DNA of 64,000 bases from Pelagomonas calceolata (taxonomy: Eukaryota > Sar > Pelagophyceae > Pelagomonadales > Pelagomonadaceae): the NCBI GenBank assembly GCA_918797485.1, contig CAKKNE010000001.1, forward strand, positions 4,650,001 through 4,714,000, written 5' to 3'. The translations under genes were made by a program, and so were the position numbers. Below the pieces are notes generated by a model. It was not told the origin of the DNA. It was given only the letters and a program-made list of their open reading frames with translations, and made no database searches. This document shows positions 37,160 through 46,406 of this stretch, one piece after another; position 1 is the first letter of the stretch, and each line of letters opens with the position of its first letter.

Positions 37160-40100
37160 ATGGCCGACGTCTTCAGCCTCGACAAGCTTTCCATCAAGAA
37201 GCTCAAGGCCCTCGCCGGGCGGAACAATGTCAGCTTGCGAGGCTGCTTCGAGAAGTCGGACATCATCAAAACTCTGCGTGACGCTGGCGTGAAGGAGCAC
37301 TCGGGGCCGCCGCCGGCGACGTCCTCGTCGAACGAGGCGACGCCGAGGCATGCCCAGCAGTACAACGCCACCGTGCCCGGCCAGGCGTACACGTCGGCCT
37401 ACTCTTCGCCGATGCCGTCCGCGAGGAAGCCGCGGTCGAAGGAGGCGGACCTGCAAGCTTTATCTATATCTCAGCTGAAGCGGGTCGCTCGAGAGCGTAG
37501 AATAGACACGTCGCACTGCTTCGAGAAGGCTGATCTCATAGCGGCGCTGCGGCCGCCGCCCCTGCCGCCGCCGACGGCCTCGTTGTTGCCGTGCGTGCGC
37601 GTGCTGCCTCGCGTGCGACCGGCGCCGCCGACCGGCGCGCCGCCGAAAACAACACCTAGAGCCGCGCCGCCGCCGCGCCGCGAGAACGGCAAACCCATCA
37701 CGCCGCCGCAGCGGCCCTCCTTCTCGAGCGGCTACGACGAGGTCTGGGACGTGCGTAGAGAAGGAGACAAGCTCACGCCGCGCATCAACACGCTGACGCG
37801 GCGCGACTCGTGGCGCGAGCGCGACCCCTACGCGTCTCCCTATAGACGGGACCCGTACCGGCGCGACCCGTACCGCGAACAGCCGAACAGCGCGAGGAGC
37901 GACCGCAGCGAGTCGTCGTCGTCGTCCTTACGACGGCCGAAGCCGCGGCGCGCCTCCGACGAGCTGCCGCCGCGGCGCGACCTGCCGTACCGCGACCGCG
38001 ACCCGTACCGACGCCCGGACCCGAGTCCGCGCGACCCGTATGCGCGCGACCGCGACCCGTACGCGCGTGACCGGGACCCGTACGCCCGGGACCGCGACCC
38101 GTATGCGCGGGACCGCGATCCGTACCGGGAGCGCGACCCGTACGCGCGCGACCGCGACCGAGACCCGTACGCGCGGCCGGCGTCGCGGGACCGGGACCCC
38201 TACGCACGGCCGCCGTCGTCGTCGCGGGACCGCGACCCGTATGCGCGGCCGCCGTCGTCGTCGCGGGACCGGGACCCCTACGCGCGGCCGACATCGTCGT
38301 CGCGGGACCGGGACCCGTACGCACGGCCGGCGTCACGGGAACATTCGCGGGACCGGGACCCGTACCGCCGCGACCGGCCGCGCATGCGGTCGCCGCCGCG
38401 CGAGTACGAGGGCGAGCTCGACCCGCGGTCCGGCACGGAGCGCTGGCGGCCCGTGCGCGACGAAGAGCGGCGGGGCGAGCTGAGCCCCATGGAGAAGGCC
38501 GAGGGCTGGGGCCGGTCGCGGCGCGACGGCAACGGTTCTCCCACGTTCGGACGGAAGGACTCGTGGCGCGACGCGCCCGACTCGGCTCGTTCTCGCAAGC
38601 TCGAAAGGAAGGAGTCGTGGCGGACGCGACGGCGGCCGTCGCGCGACTTCCTGGACGACGACGGCGACCAGTCGCCGATGGACCGCGCGGCGGCCTACGG
38701 TAGGGCGCAAAGAAGGGGAAATTTCGACGACCACCCCGACGCCCAGGGTCCTGGTCGGAGACCGCCGGGCGACGACCAGCCTAAATTGCGGCGGCCGCCG
38801 TCGTGGCGCTCGTCGGGCGGCGACGCGCCGTCCACGAAATCGCCCCCACCACTCGATCGCGTGCCGTCGTGGCGCAAGTCCCAGGACACGTCGCCGCCTA
38901 CCTTGCAACCGTTGGAACCGAAGAAGCGCAAAAGTCCGCCTCCTTTATGGGGGAAGAACTCTCCGAGAACTACGACGAAGTCGCCGCCACCGCTCTGGAC
39001 GGGGAAGAAGAGTCCGCCGCCGCTGTGGAAGACGAAGGAACCAGATAGACCGCCGCCGGCGTTTGATTCTGTAGGATTGGGCGGTGCTCCGGAACGCGCG
39101 CCGCCGCCCTGGAAGACCGACGACACGCCGTCGTCGTCTCAAAGAAGTGCCGCGGACGGCTCATCTAGAGCGCCGCCTTATGGGAGACGCCCAGCACCGT
39201 CGGACGACGACGACCCCTGGGCCGACCTGGAGCGCGAGGAGGCCGGCGAGCCCTGGGAGCCGCCGTCCTCGACCAAGATCCGCGTGAACGACTCGTCGCC
39301 ACCACCAGAACAGGGCTCGCCCATGTCGACGTGGCAAAAAGAAGCCGAGGTCGAGGACAAGGAACGTAGAAGGCGTAGAGCCGAGGACCAGCGGCGGGAG
39401 GCGGAGCGGTTGGAAGCGAAGAAGCGCGAGGAGGCCCAGGAGGCCGATCGTAGAAGGCGGGAAGAGGATCTGCGGTTAGCTGAAGAAAGACGTCGAGAGG
39501 AGGATGAAAGGCGTCAAGCAGCATTGAGGCTGGCCGAGGAACGCCGTAGGGAGGAGGAGCGGCTCATCGAGGAGGCCGCCGCCAAAAGAAAAGCCGAGGC
39601 CGAGGAGCGGCGCCGCGAGTTCGAGCGCCAGGAGGCGCTGCGGGCGCAGGAGGCCGAGAATGAGCTGAGGAAGGCCCGCGAGGCGGCCGAGGAGCGGCGC
39701 CGCCGCGAGGACGAAGAACGCGAGCGCGAGGCCCAGAAGCGGCGCGAGGAGCTGGCCGCGCGGCGGCGCGAGTTCGAGCGGCTGGAGGCCGAGGCCGAGG
39801 CAGCCCTCGCGGAGGAGCGCGCGGCGGCCGAGCGGCGGCGGCGCGAGGAGGACGCGGCGCACGAGCGCGAGATTCAGCGCCGGCGCGCCGCGCGCGAGGA
39901 GCAGCGCCGCGAACTCGAAGAAGAGGCGGCGCGCCAGCGCGAGGAGGACCAGCGCCTCGAGTTTGAAAGAGAGGAGGCCGCCGTCGCGCGGCGGCGCGAG
40001 GCCGACGCGGCGCGGCGCCGCGACTTCGAGCGCCAGGAGGAGGAGCGCCTCCGCGAGCAGTCGTACCAGCGGCGCGCCGACGACTGGCGCCGGTCGCCCG

Positions 40101-40498
40101 AGCCGCGCTGGGATGAGGGGATTGAGGCGGCGCCCGAGCCCGCGCCCGCGCGCGCGCCGGCGCCCGCCGCCGCCGAGCCCAAGTACGCGCCTCAGCGGCA
40201 GCGCGGCGACTCCGAGTCCAAGGAGCGCGCGCGCGAGACGACGTCCTGGTGGCGCCGCTCGAGCCGCGGGTCGTCGTACGACGAGCCGCGCGACCGCCAG
40301 CCCGCGGCGCGGTCGTCGTGGTGGCGCCGAGCGCGGCCGACGTACGACGGCGACGACTCGCCGACGGCGCGGCCCGAGCGGCGGCGGCGCGAGGACTCCT
40401 ACGACGGCCGCCGCCGCGACGAGCGCGACACGCCGTCGCCGCCGAAGGACTACCGAAGCGACTACCGCGCGGAACGGTCCTTCGAGGCGACGGGCTAG
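37160..40498 (+). CDS. Large low-complexity protein with SAP-like repeats and long coiled coil
   Basis: 1112 residues, single exon, ATG at 37160. Two N-terminal SAP-like motifs: residues about 5-45 (LDKLSIKKLKALAGRNNV...FEKSDIIKTLRDAG) and about 97-137 (LSISQLKRVARERRIDTSH...FEKADLIAAL). Residues about 220-410 are a tandem array of RDPYxRD heptads, then SWR/SPP repeats with DRVPSWRKS and KSPPPLW. Residues about 725-970 are an uninterrupted E/R/A-rich coiled coil with many RRREE and EERR blocks. The tail is R/S/D-rich (TSWWRRSSRGSSYDEP). SAP-like motifs bind nucleic acid or protein; the array resembles RS/RD-type splicing and condensate proteins. Function is inferred only loosely. Confidence 0.75.
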   Translation: MADVFSLDKLSIKKLKALAGRNNVSLRGCFEKSDIIKTLRDAGVKEHSGPPPATSSSNEATPRHAQQYNATVPGQAYTSAYSSPMPSARKPRSKEADLQALSISQLKRVARERRIDTSHCFEKADLIAALRPPPLPPPTASLLPCVRVLPRVRPAPPTGAPPKTTPRAAPPPRRENGKPITPPQRPSFSSGYDEVWDVRREGDKLTPRINTLTRRDSWRERDPYASPYRRDPYRRDPYREQPNSARSDRSESSSSSLRRPKPRRASDELPPRRDLPYRDRDPYRRPDPSPRDPYARDRDPYARDRDPYARDRDPYARDRDPYRERDPYARDRDRDPYARPASRDRDPYARPPSSSRDRDPYARPPSSSRDRDPYARPTSSSRDRDPYARPASREHSRDRDPYRRDRPRMRSPPREYEGELDPRSGTERWRPVRDEERRGELSPMEKAEGWGRSRRDGNGSPTFGRKDSWRDAPDSARSRKLERKESWRTRRRPSRDFLDDDGDQSPMDRAAAYGRAQRRGNFDDHPDAQGPGRRPPGDDQPKLRRPPSWRSSGGDAPSTKSPPPLDRVPSWRKSQDTSPPTLQPLEPKKRKSPPPLWGKNSPRTTTKSPPPLWTGKKSPPPLWKTKEPDRPPPAFDSVGLGGAPERAPPPWKTDDTPSSSQRSAADGSSRAPPYGRRPAPSDDDDPWADLEREEAGEPWEPPSSTKIRVNDSSPPPEQGSPMSTWQKEAEVEDKERRRRRAEDQRREAERLEAKKREEAQEADRRRREEDLRLAEERRREEDERRQAALRLAEERRREEERLIEEAAAKRKAEAEERRREFERQEALRAQEAENELRKAREAAEERRRREDEEREREAQKRREELAARRREFERLEAEAEAALAEERAAAERRRREEDAAHEREIQRRRAAREEQRRELEEEAARQREEDQRLEFEREEAAVARRREADAARRRDFERQEEERLREQSYQRRADDWRRSPEPRWDEGIEAAPEPAPARAPAPAAAEPKYAPQRQRGDSESKERARETTSWWRRSSRGSSYDEPRDRQPAARSSWWRRARPTYDGDDSPTARPERRRREDSYDGRRRDERDTPSPPKDYRSDYRAERSFEATG
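37980..38370 (+). repeat. Tandem RDPYARD heptad array
   Basis: About 390 bp of imperfect 21 bp units encoding DRDPYAR, expanded in places to RDPYARPPSSS. Units are more alike at the DNA level than needed for the peptide, indicating recent unequal exchange. Confidence 0.8.
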
Positions 40499-40672
40499 CT
40501 ATCTTTGCGCGTGTATAAGGCGCTGTTTTGGCCAACTACTTTTGTCGGGGCGTTTCGCGGCTCGCGCTCAGTCTGCGCTCCGAGCGGGTCTTTATAAAAT
40601 GCCAGTGTGCATTCGATGGGGTATATTACCACGAAACGGGGCTGGCACGACGGGGGGATGGGGAGGGATGGC

Positions 40673-41969
40673 CTAGAGCGCGGCGCCGGCGTAGTAAAAC
40701 CGCATCGCGACGTTCTTCGTCGCGCCGGCCTTGTAGGCGTGGACCGCGCAGACGATGTCGTCGGCCTTGGTAATCACGCCGATCTCGGCCGCGTGCTTCG
40801 TGCCCTCGGCGACCATCTTGGATTCGTCGTCGCCGGCGGCGTTATTGTAGCCGTAGTTTGTGTACTGGGGCGTGTGCACCTGCGCGCAAATTGTGAGTCG
40901 GGGCGCGTCGATCGCGACATTTTGATTTATGCACCGGTGTGCACGGCCTGGCAGCCCGGGATGAGGGCCACGCACTGGCGCGCCACGTAGTCGAAGCACG
41001 TGACGACGATCACCGGCATGGGCAGCTTGTACTTCGAGAAGAGCTGGGCCGTCGCGCCCGTGCGCGCGAGCACGACGACGGCCTTAGCGCCAGCATCCAC
41101 CGCCGCTTGCACGCAGGCGGAGACCGTCGACTCGACGATGCCGAGCGTCTCGCCATGGCCGCGCACGGCGGCGTGGATAGCACCATAAGCCTTCTGGAAG
41201 TCGATCTCGGCCTCGGCCTCGACGCAGGTGCGGGCCATGATGGACACGGCCTCGCGGGGGAACTTGCCGCCGGCCGTCTCTCCACTCAACATGACGGCGT
41301 CGCAGCCGTCCAGCACGGCGTTCGCGACATCGGAACACTCGGCGCGCGTCGGCCGCGGGTTTGACGTCATCGACTCGAGCATCTGCGTCGCCACGATGAC
41401 GGGCGTGCCCGCTCTATTACAGGTGTCGATCATCATCTTTTGAGCTCTAAACACGCGCTCGGGCGGGATCTCCATGCCCAGGTCGCCGCGCGCGACCATG
41501 ACGGCGTCCGTCTCGTCCGCGATGGCCGCAAAGTTCTCCAGACCTTCTTGATTTTCAATTTTGGAGATGATCTGGATCTGCTGGCCGCCCGCCCCGTCGA
41601 GCGTCTTCCGGATCGTCTTCACATCATCAGCCGTCTGGACGAAGGACGCCGCGACATAATCTACTTTCTGCGGGCACGCGAACTCGACCAAGTCCTTCGT
41701 GTCCTTCTCTTGGAGGACTGGTAAGTCCACTTTCACGCCCGGTAAGTTCATGTTCTTGCGCTCGCCGATGGCGCAGTCGTTCATGACCGTGCAGGCCACC
41801 TCCTTGTCGTTCAGGACCTTCTGGACCTCCAACACGAGCGAGCCGTCCGCGACGAGGATCTGGTTGCCCGCGTGGACGCTCGTCGGCAGCTTGGCGTAGG
41901 TGCAGCCCAATTTTTCGCCCGTGGACTTGTGGTCGTAGTCCGTCGTCAGGATGAGCGTCGAGCCGTGCT
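40673..41969 (-). CDS. Pyruvate kinase, lacking its N-terminal third
   Basis: Exons 41969-40945 and 40879-40673. The sequence is clear pyruvate kinase from the B domain on: GSTLILTTDY, GNQILVADGSL, DYVAASFVQTADDV, IISKIENQEGL, MVARGDLGMEIPPERV, MLESMTSNPRPTRAE, DGCDAVMLSGETAGG, and the C-terminal domain with PGCQA-VHTPQYTNY across the intron. The usual first ~110 residues (TKIVCTIGP..., the first part of the A domain) are absent; homology stops near 41969 where a TPR-gene fragment on the other strand begins. Either a truncated pseudogene, a rearrangement breakpoint or an assembly misjoin; an acceptor-like TAAG at the junction also leaves a distant upstream exon possible. Remaining active-site residues look intact. 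Confidence 0.85.
40880..40944 (-). mobile_element. Introner element with perfect 8 bp target duplication
   Basis: 65 bp intron of the pyruvate kinase gene. GTGTGCAC occurs at 40872-40879 and 40937-40944 without a difference. On the gene strand the GT of the upstream copy is the donor and CGCAG at the element's end the acceptor, so splicing recreates one uninterrupted copy (CQA-VHTPQ). The two ends of the 57 bp element show a weak inverted match (GGTGCATAAAT / ATTTGCGCG). CGATCGACGCG lies inside. Confidence 0.9.
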
Positions 41970-42416
41970 TACTACGCGTATTCCTTTCTTCATCTACGAC
42001 GCTTCGATGAAGCCAAGTCGCTGTTGCGTACAAGGCTACTTGTGGCGCGACGCTCTCTTGGAGATAATAATAACACCACGCTCAAGATGAGGGCGATTTA
42101 CGCGGCGGCGCTTTACACGGACCCCGCCGCCCCCCTCGACGATCTCCACGAGGCCGTGACGACGCTCGAGGAGATTGGACGAACCATGCGGCGCATTTTC
42201 GGAAACGCGCATCCGGTCGTACTCGATGTAGAACAGCATTTGAAAAAGTCGCGGGCAGCGCTCCACGCCCGCGAATCCTGGTGCCCTTCTTCGGGCCACT
42301 TGGTTTGTGCCTTCGCGATCGTTTTTCTCGCCTGGATGTGTTGGAAGTTCGGTTGGGGCGCCATGGTTTTTACCTTCGTGGTCATCAATTTTGCCCCCTA
42401 CGTATTTCCCGAGTAA
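41970..42416 (+). pseudogene. Truncated TPR gene fragment with a new membrane tail
   Basis: Homologous to the last ~110 residues of the MYND/RING-CH/TPR gene at 16425-17534: YAYSFLHLRRFDEAKSLLR aligns with NYAASLLGLKRYEEARSLLR, and TDPAAPLDDLHEAVTTLEE with QDPAATLDDLREAVATLED. The MYND and RING parts are missing; homology starts abruptly at 41970, exactly where pyruvate kinase homology stops on the other strand. After the TPR tail comes a 45-residue extension with a hydrophobic stretch (VCAFAIVFLAWMCW) not found in the relative. The first ATG in frame is at 42087, so at most a 110-residue protein could be made. Confidence 0.7.
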
Positions 42417-42449
42417 GACTAGTATGAACACAAGTTAGCAACCAACAAA

Positions 42450-44162
42450 CTACTCGGGCACGCCGCCCTCGACAACAACCTCCGCCAGCGCCGCCCAGTC
42501 GAACTCCAAACTGCCACCTAGCGACGGCGGCAGACGCAGCGGATCAAAGTCCGCCAGCTTCGACAGCGACACGTTCACGCGGAGCCGGTCCTTCTGCCGC
42601 TTGGACAGACAGGCGCGGATAAACGACGCGACCGGCGACAACAGCGTCGGCAGGTTCACGGCGTAGATCATGCGCAGGCGGCAGGGGAAGTCGCCGACCA
42701 TGTCCGACCCGCGCCGCGCGTCCACCACCGACAGCTTCCGGAGCATCGACAGCGAGTAGCCCGAGCAGTCCGCCACCACCACCACTCCGCGGCGCACGGT
42801 CTCCTCGTCCCGCGTGATCCGTTCCAGCAACAAACATAGCGACTTCTGCAGAGCCTCGAGGTCCTTCGACTGCCGCAAAGCTCGGGCGTTGTAGACGACG
42901 ACGCGGCGGCCGCGGCGGTCCGTGCCCGGCAGCACCCAGTGCATGTCCGACCTTAACGCTTTGGCCACGCGGTCGTCGACGTCAAGCCGGTAGGCCCAGC
43001 CGTAGCGGTCGCGGAACGCGGCGAGCTTGGTCAGCTTCTTGGCCGCGTACTCGACGTTGCCGCGTTGGACAATCAGCGCCTGGCGCGCCCAGGCCTCCGC
43101 CGACGGATGTTTCGCGAAAGCTTCGGGCACGAGCGCGAGGCACTTGCGGACGTTGTCATGCGTCGGGTCGACGGCGATGCGGTCCTCGGGCCCGTCCAGT
43201 TCCTCTTCATCGACAGAAGCCGCGAGCCAGGAGCGCGCCCGCGCCAGTAGATTCGGCTTCTCGGGCGCGGCCGCCGCCTCGCCGAGCTCGCCAAAGGACC
43301 GGGGGTTGGGCCTCACCGAAGACTCGACCGGTGGCGTGACCTTCACGACGTCCTCCGTCCCGAGCTCGGCGAAGGACCGCGCGTTGCGTCTCACGGCCGG
43401 CTCCGCCTCGAGGGCCTTGGCCACGGCCGCGAGCGTTTTGAGCGTCTTGGGGTCCGGCGGCGGCCGCGCGGCGATCCAGCGGTCCAGGAGGAACGCTGAA
43501 ATCATTCCGACGGCCACGGCTCCCGTCAATCCGCCGCCCGCCAGCGCGCCCAGGATGCCGGCGACGGCGCCCGCCGACAGCGCGTAGAGCCGCGCGAGGC
43601 GGATGTAGCCCCGGAAGCCCAGCGTGAACGCGAACGACACCAGTAATGCTACAAACTGCACCGCCGCCACCGTTCTCAACGTCGCGACCTCGGCGTTCCA
43701 CGCGCACTCTTGAGCCGCGATACAGCGCAGCTGCCGGACCGCATCGAGGCCCACCCCACAAAAAATGGGCACGACGAAGACGAAGGTGTTCCCATTGTCG
43801 AAGGCCTTGGTTGGTGTTAGTTTCGCCGCGAGCAGCGCGCAGGCGACGCCATAGACGCGCGCGCCGAGCAGGTCGCAGGCCCAGGCCAGGCGCACATTCA
43901 CATAAAGCACGACGCCGATGGCGCGCTTATAGGCCTCGCGGTGCGGCGCGACGATGCCGCGCGCGATGACCGTTCTTTCGGGCGCGTGGCCCAGCAGCGC
44001 GTAGCTCCCGTAGGCCAGGCCCGTCGTGATGGGGATCGAGGCCATGATAAGGTACCGCGCGGTTTCCGTGCTGCAGCAGAGCGCGGCGCCGAGGAGCACG
44101 AGGCCGGCCGTGCCGAGAAGCCCGTGGGCCTTGAAGTCGAGGCGGCCGATTTTGATGCCCAT
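42450..44162 (-). CDS. CRAL-TRIO (Sec14-like) domain membrane protein
   Basis: About 570 residues from the ATG at 44162, after an in-frame GTG. The N-terminal ~240 residues hold several hydrophobic helices (GLLGTAGLVLLGAALCC, YLIMASIPITTGLAYGSYALL, TAAVQFVALLVSFAF-like, GILGALAGGGLTGAVAVGMI). A central S/P-rich linker repeats an ARSFAELGTEDVV / PRSFGELGEAAA unit. The C-terminal half is CRAL-TRIO: HPSAEAWARQAL, LPGTDRRGRRVVVYNARAL, GVVVVADCSGYSLSMLRKL, FPCRLRMIYAVNLPTLLSPV, SLGGSLEFDW. Known members transfer lipids or sense phosphoinositides. A multi-helix anchor joined to CRAL-TRIO is uncommon in well-known families. Single exon. Confidence 0.78.
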   Translation of the reverse strand: MGIKIGRLDFKAHGLLGTAGLVLLGAALCCSTETARYLIMASIPITTGLAYGSYALLGHAPERTVIARGIVAPHREAYKRAIGVVLYVNVRLAWACDLLGARVYGVACALLAAKLTPTKAFDNGNTFVFVVPIFCGVGLDAVRQLRCIAAQECAWNAEVATLRTVAAVQFVALLVSFAFTLGFRGYIRLARLYALSAGAVAGILGALAGGGLTGAVAVGMISAFLLDRWIAARPPPDPKTLKTLAAVAKALEAEPAVRRNARSFAELGTEDVVKVTPPVESSVRPNPRSFGELGEAAAAPEKPNLLARARSWLAASVDEEELDGPEDRIAVDPTHDNVRKCLALVPEAFAKHPSAEAWARQALIVQRGNVEYAAKKLTKLAAFRDRYGWAYRLDVDDRVAKALRSDMHWVLPGTDRRGRRVVVYNARALRQSKDLEALQKSLCLLLERITRDEETVRRGVVVVADCSGYSLSMLRKLSVVDARRGSDMVGDFPCRLRMIYAVNLPTLLSPVASFIRACLSKRQKDRLRVNVSLSKLADFDPLRLPPSLGGSLEFDWAALAEVVVEGGVPE

Positions 44163-44407
44163 TGTCACTCCTGAGTGCTGAGCCCAGTTCTGGGCAGAGG
44201 AGCGGCGAGTCGACTAGGCAACGCAGCAGCAACTGCAGCAGCGACAGCGAGTCGTGTTGCACGACAGTACGCCGTCCGAGGTCGATTAATGCGGTCAGTG
44301 AGCCGCCAGCACTGCCACTCTGCTTGTCTCTTGCTTGGCAACCGGGCAAAGCGGCATGTGATTGGCAGTTGGACGCACCACTCTTACGCATGCGCGTATA
44401 TCCCCCC

Positions 44408-45271
44408 CTACAGCTCCGCGGCCACAGGCTTCTTTTTCTTCTTCCGTCGTCTCTTCTTCTTCGCGGGCGCGGCGGGCGGCTCGTCGTTGATACCCGCCAG
44501 GATATCTGCGATGCCTTGCCGCTTCGCCGCCGCCTCCACGGCGTCGCCGCGGCAGTCCTTGCGCGTTCCGGAGCAGAACGCCGCCCGGCCCGCGTCGCCC
44601 AACCCGCCGGCGAGCAAAAGCGCCATGATTTCGTCCTCGTGGTCCTCGACGGTTGTAGAACAGTAGTTGACGAGGCTCACGCGCAGCTCGTCCGTCGGCA
44701 GGCGGCCCAGTTGACGAGGCTTCGGCAATGCCTTGCCGGCCTCGAAGGCGGCGACGAGAGCTTTGTCCCTCACCCAGTACGCCCCCTGGGCGTTGTACCT
44801 AAAAACGTTGACGAACTCGCAGACGCGCTCGACGAGGCGTGCCGCGCGGACCTCGGAGGTCGCGTAGCTGTGCTTCGTACCCGTCTGCGCCCCACGCGAG
44901 TCGAGCCGCCCGCCCGCCAATACGTCGGTTCGGTCCTTGTCCATCTTCGGCTCGGCCTCGAGCACGCCCTCCATTGATCGCCACAAGACGAAACACGCGT
45001 CGCATTTATCGAGCGGCGGCAGCGGGTCGTCGTCGCCGAGGCCGTCGTTGCGGTTGATCTTCGGCATCGCCGGTTGCTTGATGATGTTCGGTTTGACGCT
45101 CAACGACGACAGGTCGATTCCAGGCGGGGGACCATCCATGTGGCGGACCTTCTCGGGTAATTTGTAGTCCTTCGGCGCAGCGGCGGCGTCGGGGAGGTCT
45201 TCTTCGAGCCCGTAGACTGCGGCGTCGGCGGCGGCCGCGAGGACCGAGATAATTAATGCAAGGCGGGGCAT
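44408..45271 (-). CDS. Canopy/MSAP-like saposin-type ER protein (DUF3456)
   Basis: 287 residues from an ATG at 45271. A signal peptide (MPRLALIISVLAAAADA) begins the protein. The six-cysteine saposin-like domain runs from about residue 88 to 245: CDACFVLWRSMEGVLE, VRAARLVERVCEFVNVF, LVNYCSTTVEDHEDEIMALL, FCSGTRKDC. This matches Canopy family proteins, ER co-chaperones for client receptors. The C-terminus ends in a long Lys/Arg tract (KKKRRRKKKKK) and not an HDEL/KDEL signal, so retention is uncertain. Shares a 245 bp spacer with the CRAL-TRIO gene on the same strand. Confidence 0.78.
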   Translation of the reverse strand: MPRLALIISVLAAAADAAVYGLEEDLPDAAAAPKDYKLPEKVRHMDGPPPGIDLSSLSVKPNIIKQPAMPKINRNDGLGDDDPLPPLDKCDACFVLWRSMEGVLEAEPKMDKDRTDVLAGGRLDSRGAQTGTKHSYATSEVRAARLVERVCEFVNVFRYNAQGAYWVRDKALVAAFEAGKALPKPRQLGRLPTDELRVSLVNYCSTTVEDHEDEIMALLLAGGLGDAGRAAFCSGTRKDCRGDAVEAAAKRQGIADILAGINDEPPAAPAKKKRRRKKKKKPVAAEL

Positions 45272-45554
45272 TTCGGGGAGAATTTAATCACGTACGCTCG
45301 ACTATGCAATGCTACGCCGCTGTCGGGCCGTGGCTAAAGTTGGCCTTAAAAATGCTCAGTCTGGGCTCAGTGAGCGGTTTTGAGCAGAATTTCGCTCTCG
45401 CACCACAATTTGCCGTCACAGGGACTCTACGAGCTTGCAAAAAAGCGCGCGCGGTCGCCGCGCGAGAGCGATAAAAACGGGTTCCCAAACTGGCCAGAGC
45501 TTTTTTGGCCATCCATTTGCTCTTACAACGCACAGTACGACACCAAAAGAAGCA

Positions 45555-46268
45555 ATGTACAACACCATACCAGAGACGACGCCCCAGGAGGAGCCGCGCC
45601 AGCCCAGGAAGGCCCTCGGAATGATCGTCGCGGTCTCTCTCCTCCTCGGTGCCAGCACGGCGACGATCTACGCCAAGGCCGGAGTCGCGGCGAGCCTCGA
45701 GGTCACTCCAGGGGCTACTTACACCAAGGAGTGGACCTGCTCCGCGCCCTACGTCGACACTGCCGTTTACGGCCAGTCGAGCGGACCGCTGTCCACCGCG
45801 GGGCTGACCGTCACGCTACAAGGGGTCGAACTCACTGAGACCGGAGAGACTTCTTTCGAGTTCGGACGGTACGAACACGTTACCGCCGAGTTGGTACCCA
45901 GCGCTGGTGTGACGGTGTCCGACTGGGCGTTCGGGGGACTCATAGGCGACGTCTCGGCCGAGGGCGACCGGGCCCTTCCTGGCGATGCTGGAGTTCAGGT
46001 CTCCTGCACCGGTTTGTCGGGGATCGCAGGGCCAGTCGTCAACAAGGAGACGGGAGGCACGCCGGCCACGGCAATTTACGTTGCCTATGGCTACACCTAT
46101 GGCGAGACGGGGCAAATCATTGTCACGGCGTTCGTCGGCGACAAGTACTACCAGAGCACGTTCCAAGTTCACGTCGTGACCAAGGGCATCAATCACGACG
46201 GCGCGATGGCGCGCTCCGTCGGCGTCGCCGCGCTGGCCGGCACCATGGCGGTCCTTCTGATGGTGTGA
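45555..46268 (+). CDS. Unknown single-pass membrane protein
   Basis: 237 residues from the ATG at 45555; the frame is open upstream but the ATG fits a short cytosolic tail before the hydrophobic segment ALGMIVAVSLLLGASTATIYA (residues ~20-40). The remainder is beta-rich (TYTKEWTCSAPYVDTAVYG, GLTVTLQGVELTETGETSF) with two cysteines, and the end GVAALAGTMAVLLMV is hydrophobic, possibly a second helix or GPI-type signal. No family recognised; an extracellular or lumenal domain is inferred. Confidence 0.6.
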   Translation: MYNTIPETTPQEEPRQPRKALGMIVAVSLLLGASTATIYAKAGVAASLEVTPGATYTKEWTCSAPYVDTAVYGQSSGPLSTAGLTVTLQGVELTETGETSFEFGRYEHVTAELVPSAGVTVSDWAFGGLIGDVSAEGDRALPGDAGVQVSCTGLSGIAGPVVNKETGGTPATAIYVAYGYTYGETGQIIVTAFVGDKYYQSTFQVHVVTKGINHDGAMARSVGVAALAGTMAVLLMV

Positions 46269-46406
46269 GTCGTGCCTGATACAAGACCGGGCCACGAAGG
46301 GCCCCTTTCGTGTGAACATAAGATATACAAGATATGTCACACGGGTCTCTAGGCCCCGCCCAAGCGCGAGCGCCTAGTGAGACCACTGACTAACAAAACA
46401 ACCTCC

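Noticed and set aside
39564-40535. Long Arg/Ala ORF opposite the coiled-coil gene
   Set aside because: Composition follows from the E/R-rich sense strand; no start context or domain.
45435-45554. Upstream extension of the unknown membrane protein to 45435
   Set aside because: The extension starts at a non-ATG codon, is composition-driven and would place 40 polar residues before a natural short cytosolic tail; the ATG at 45555 is preferred.
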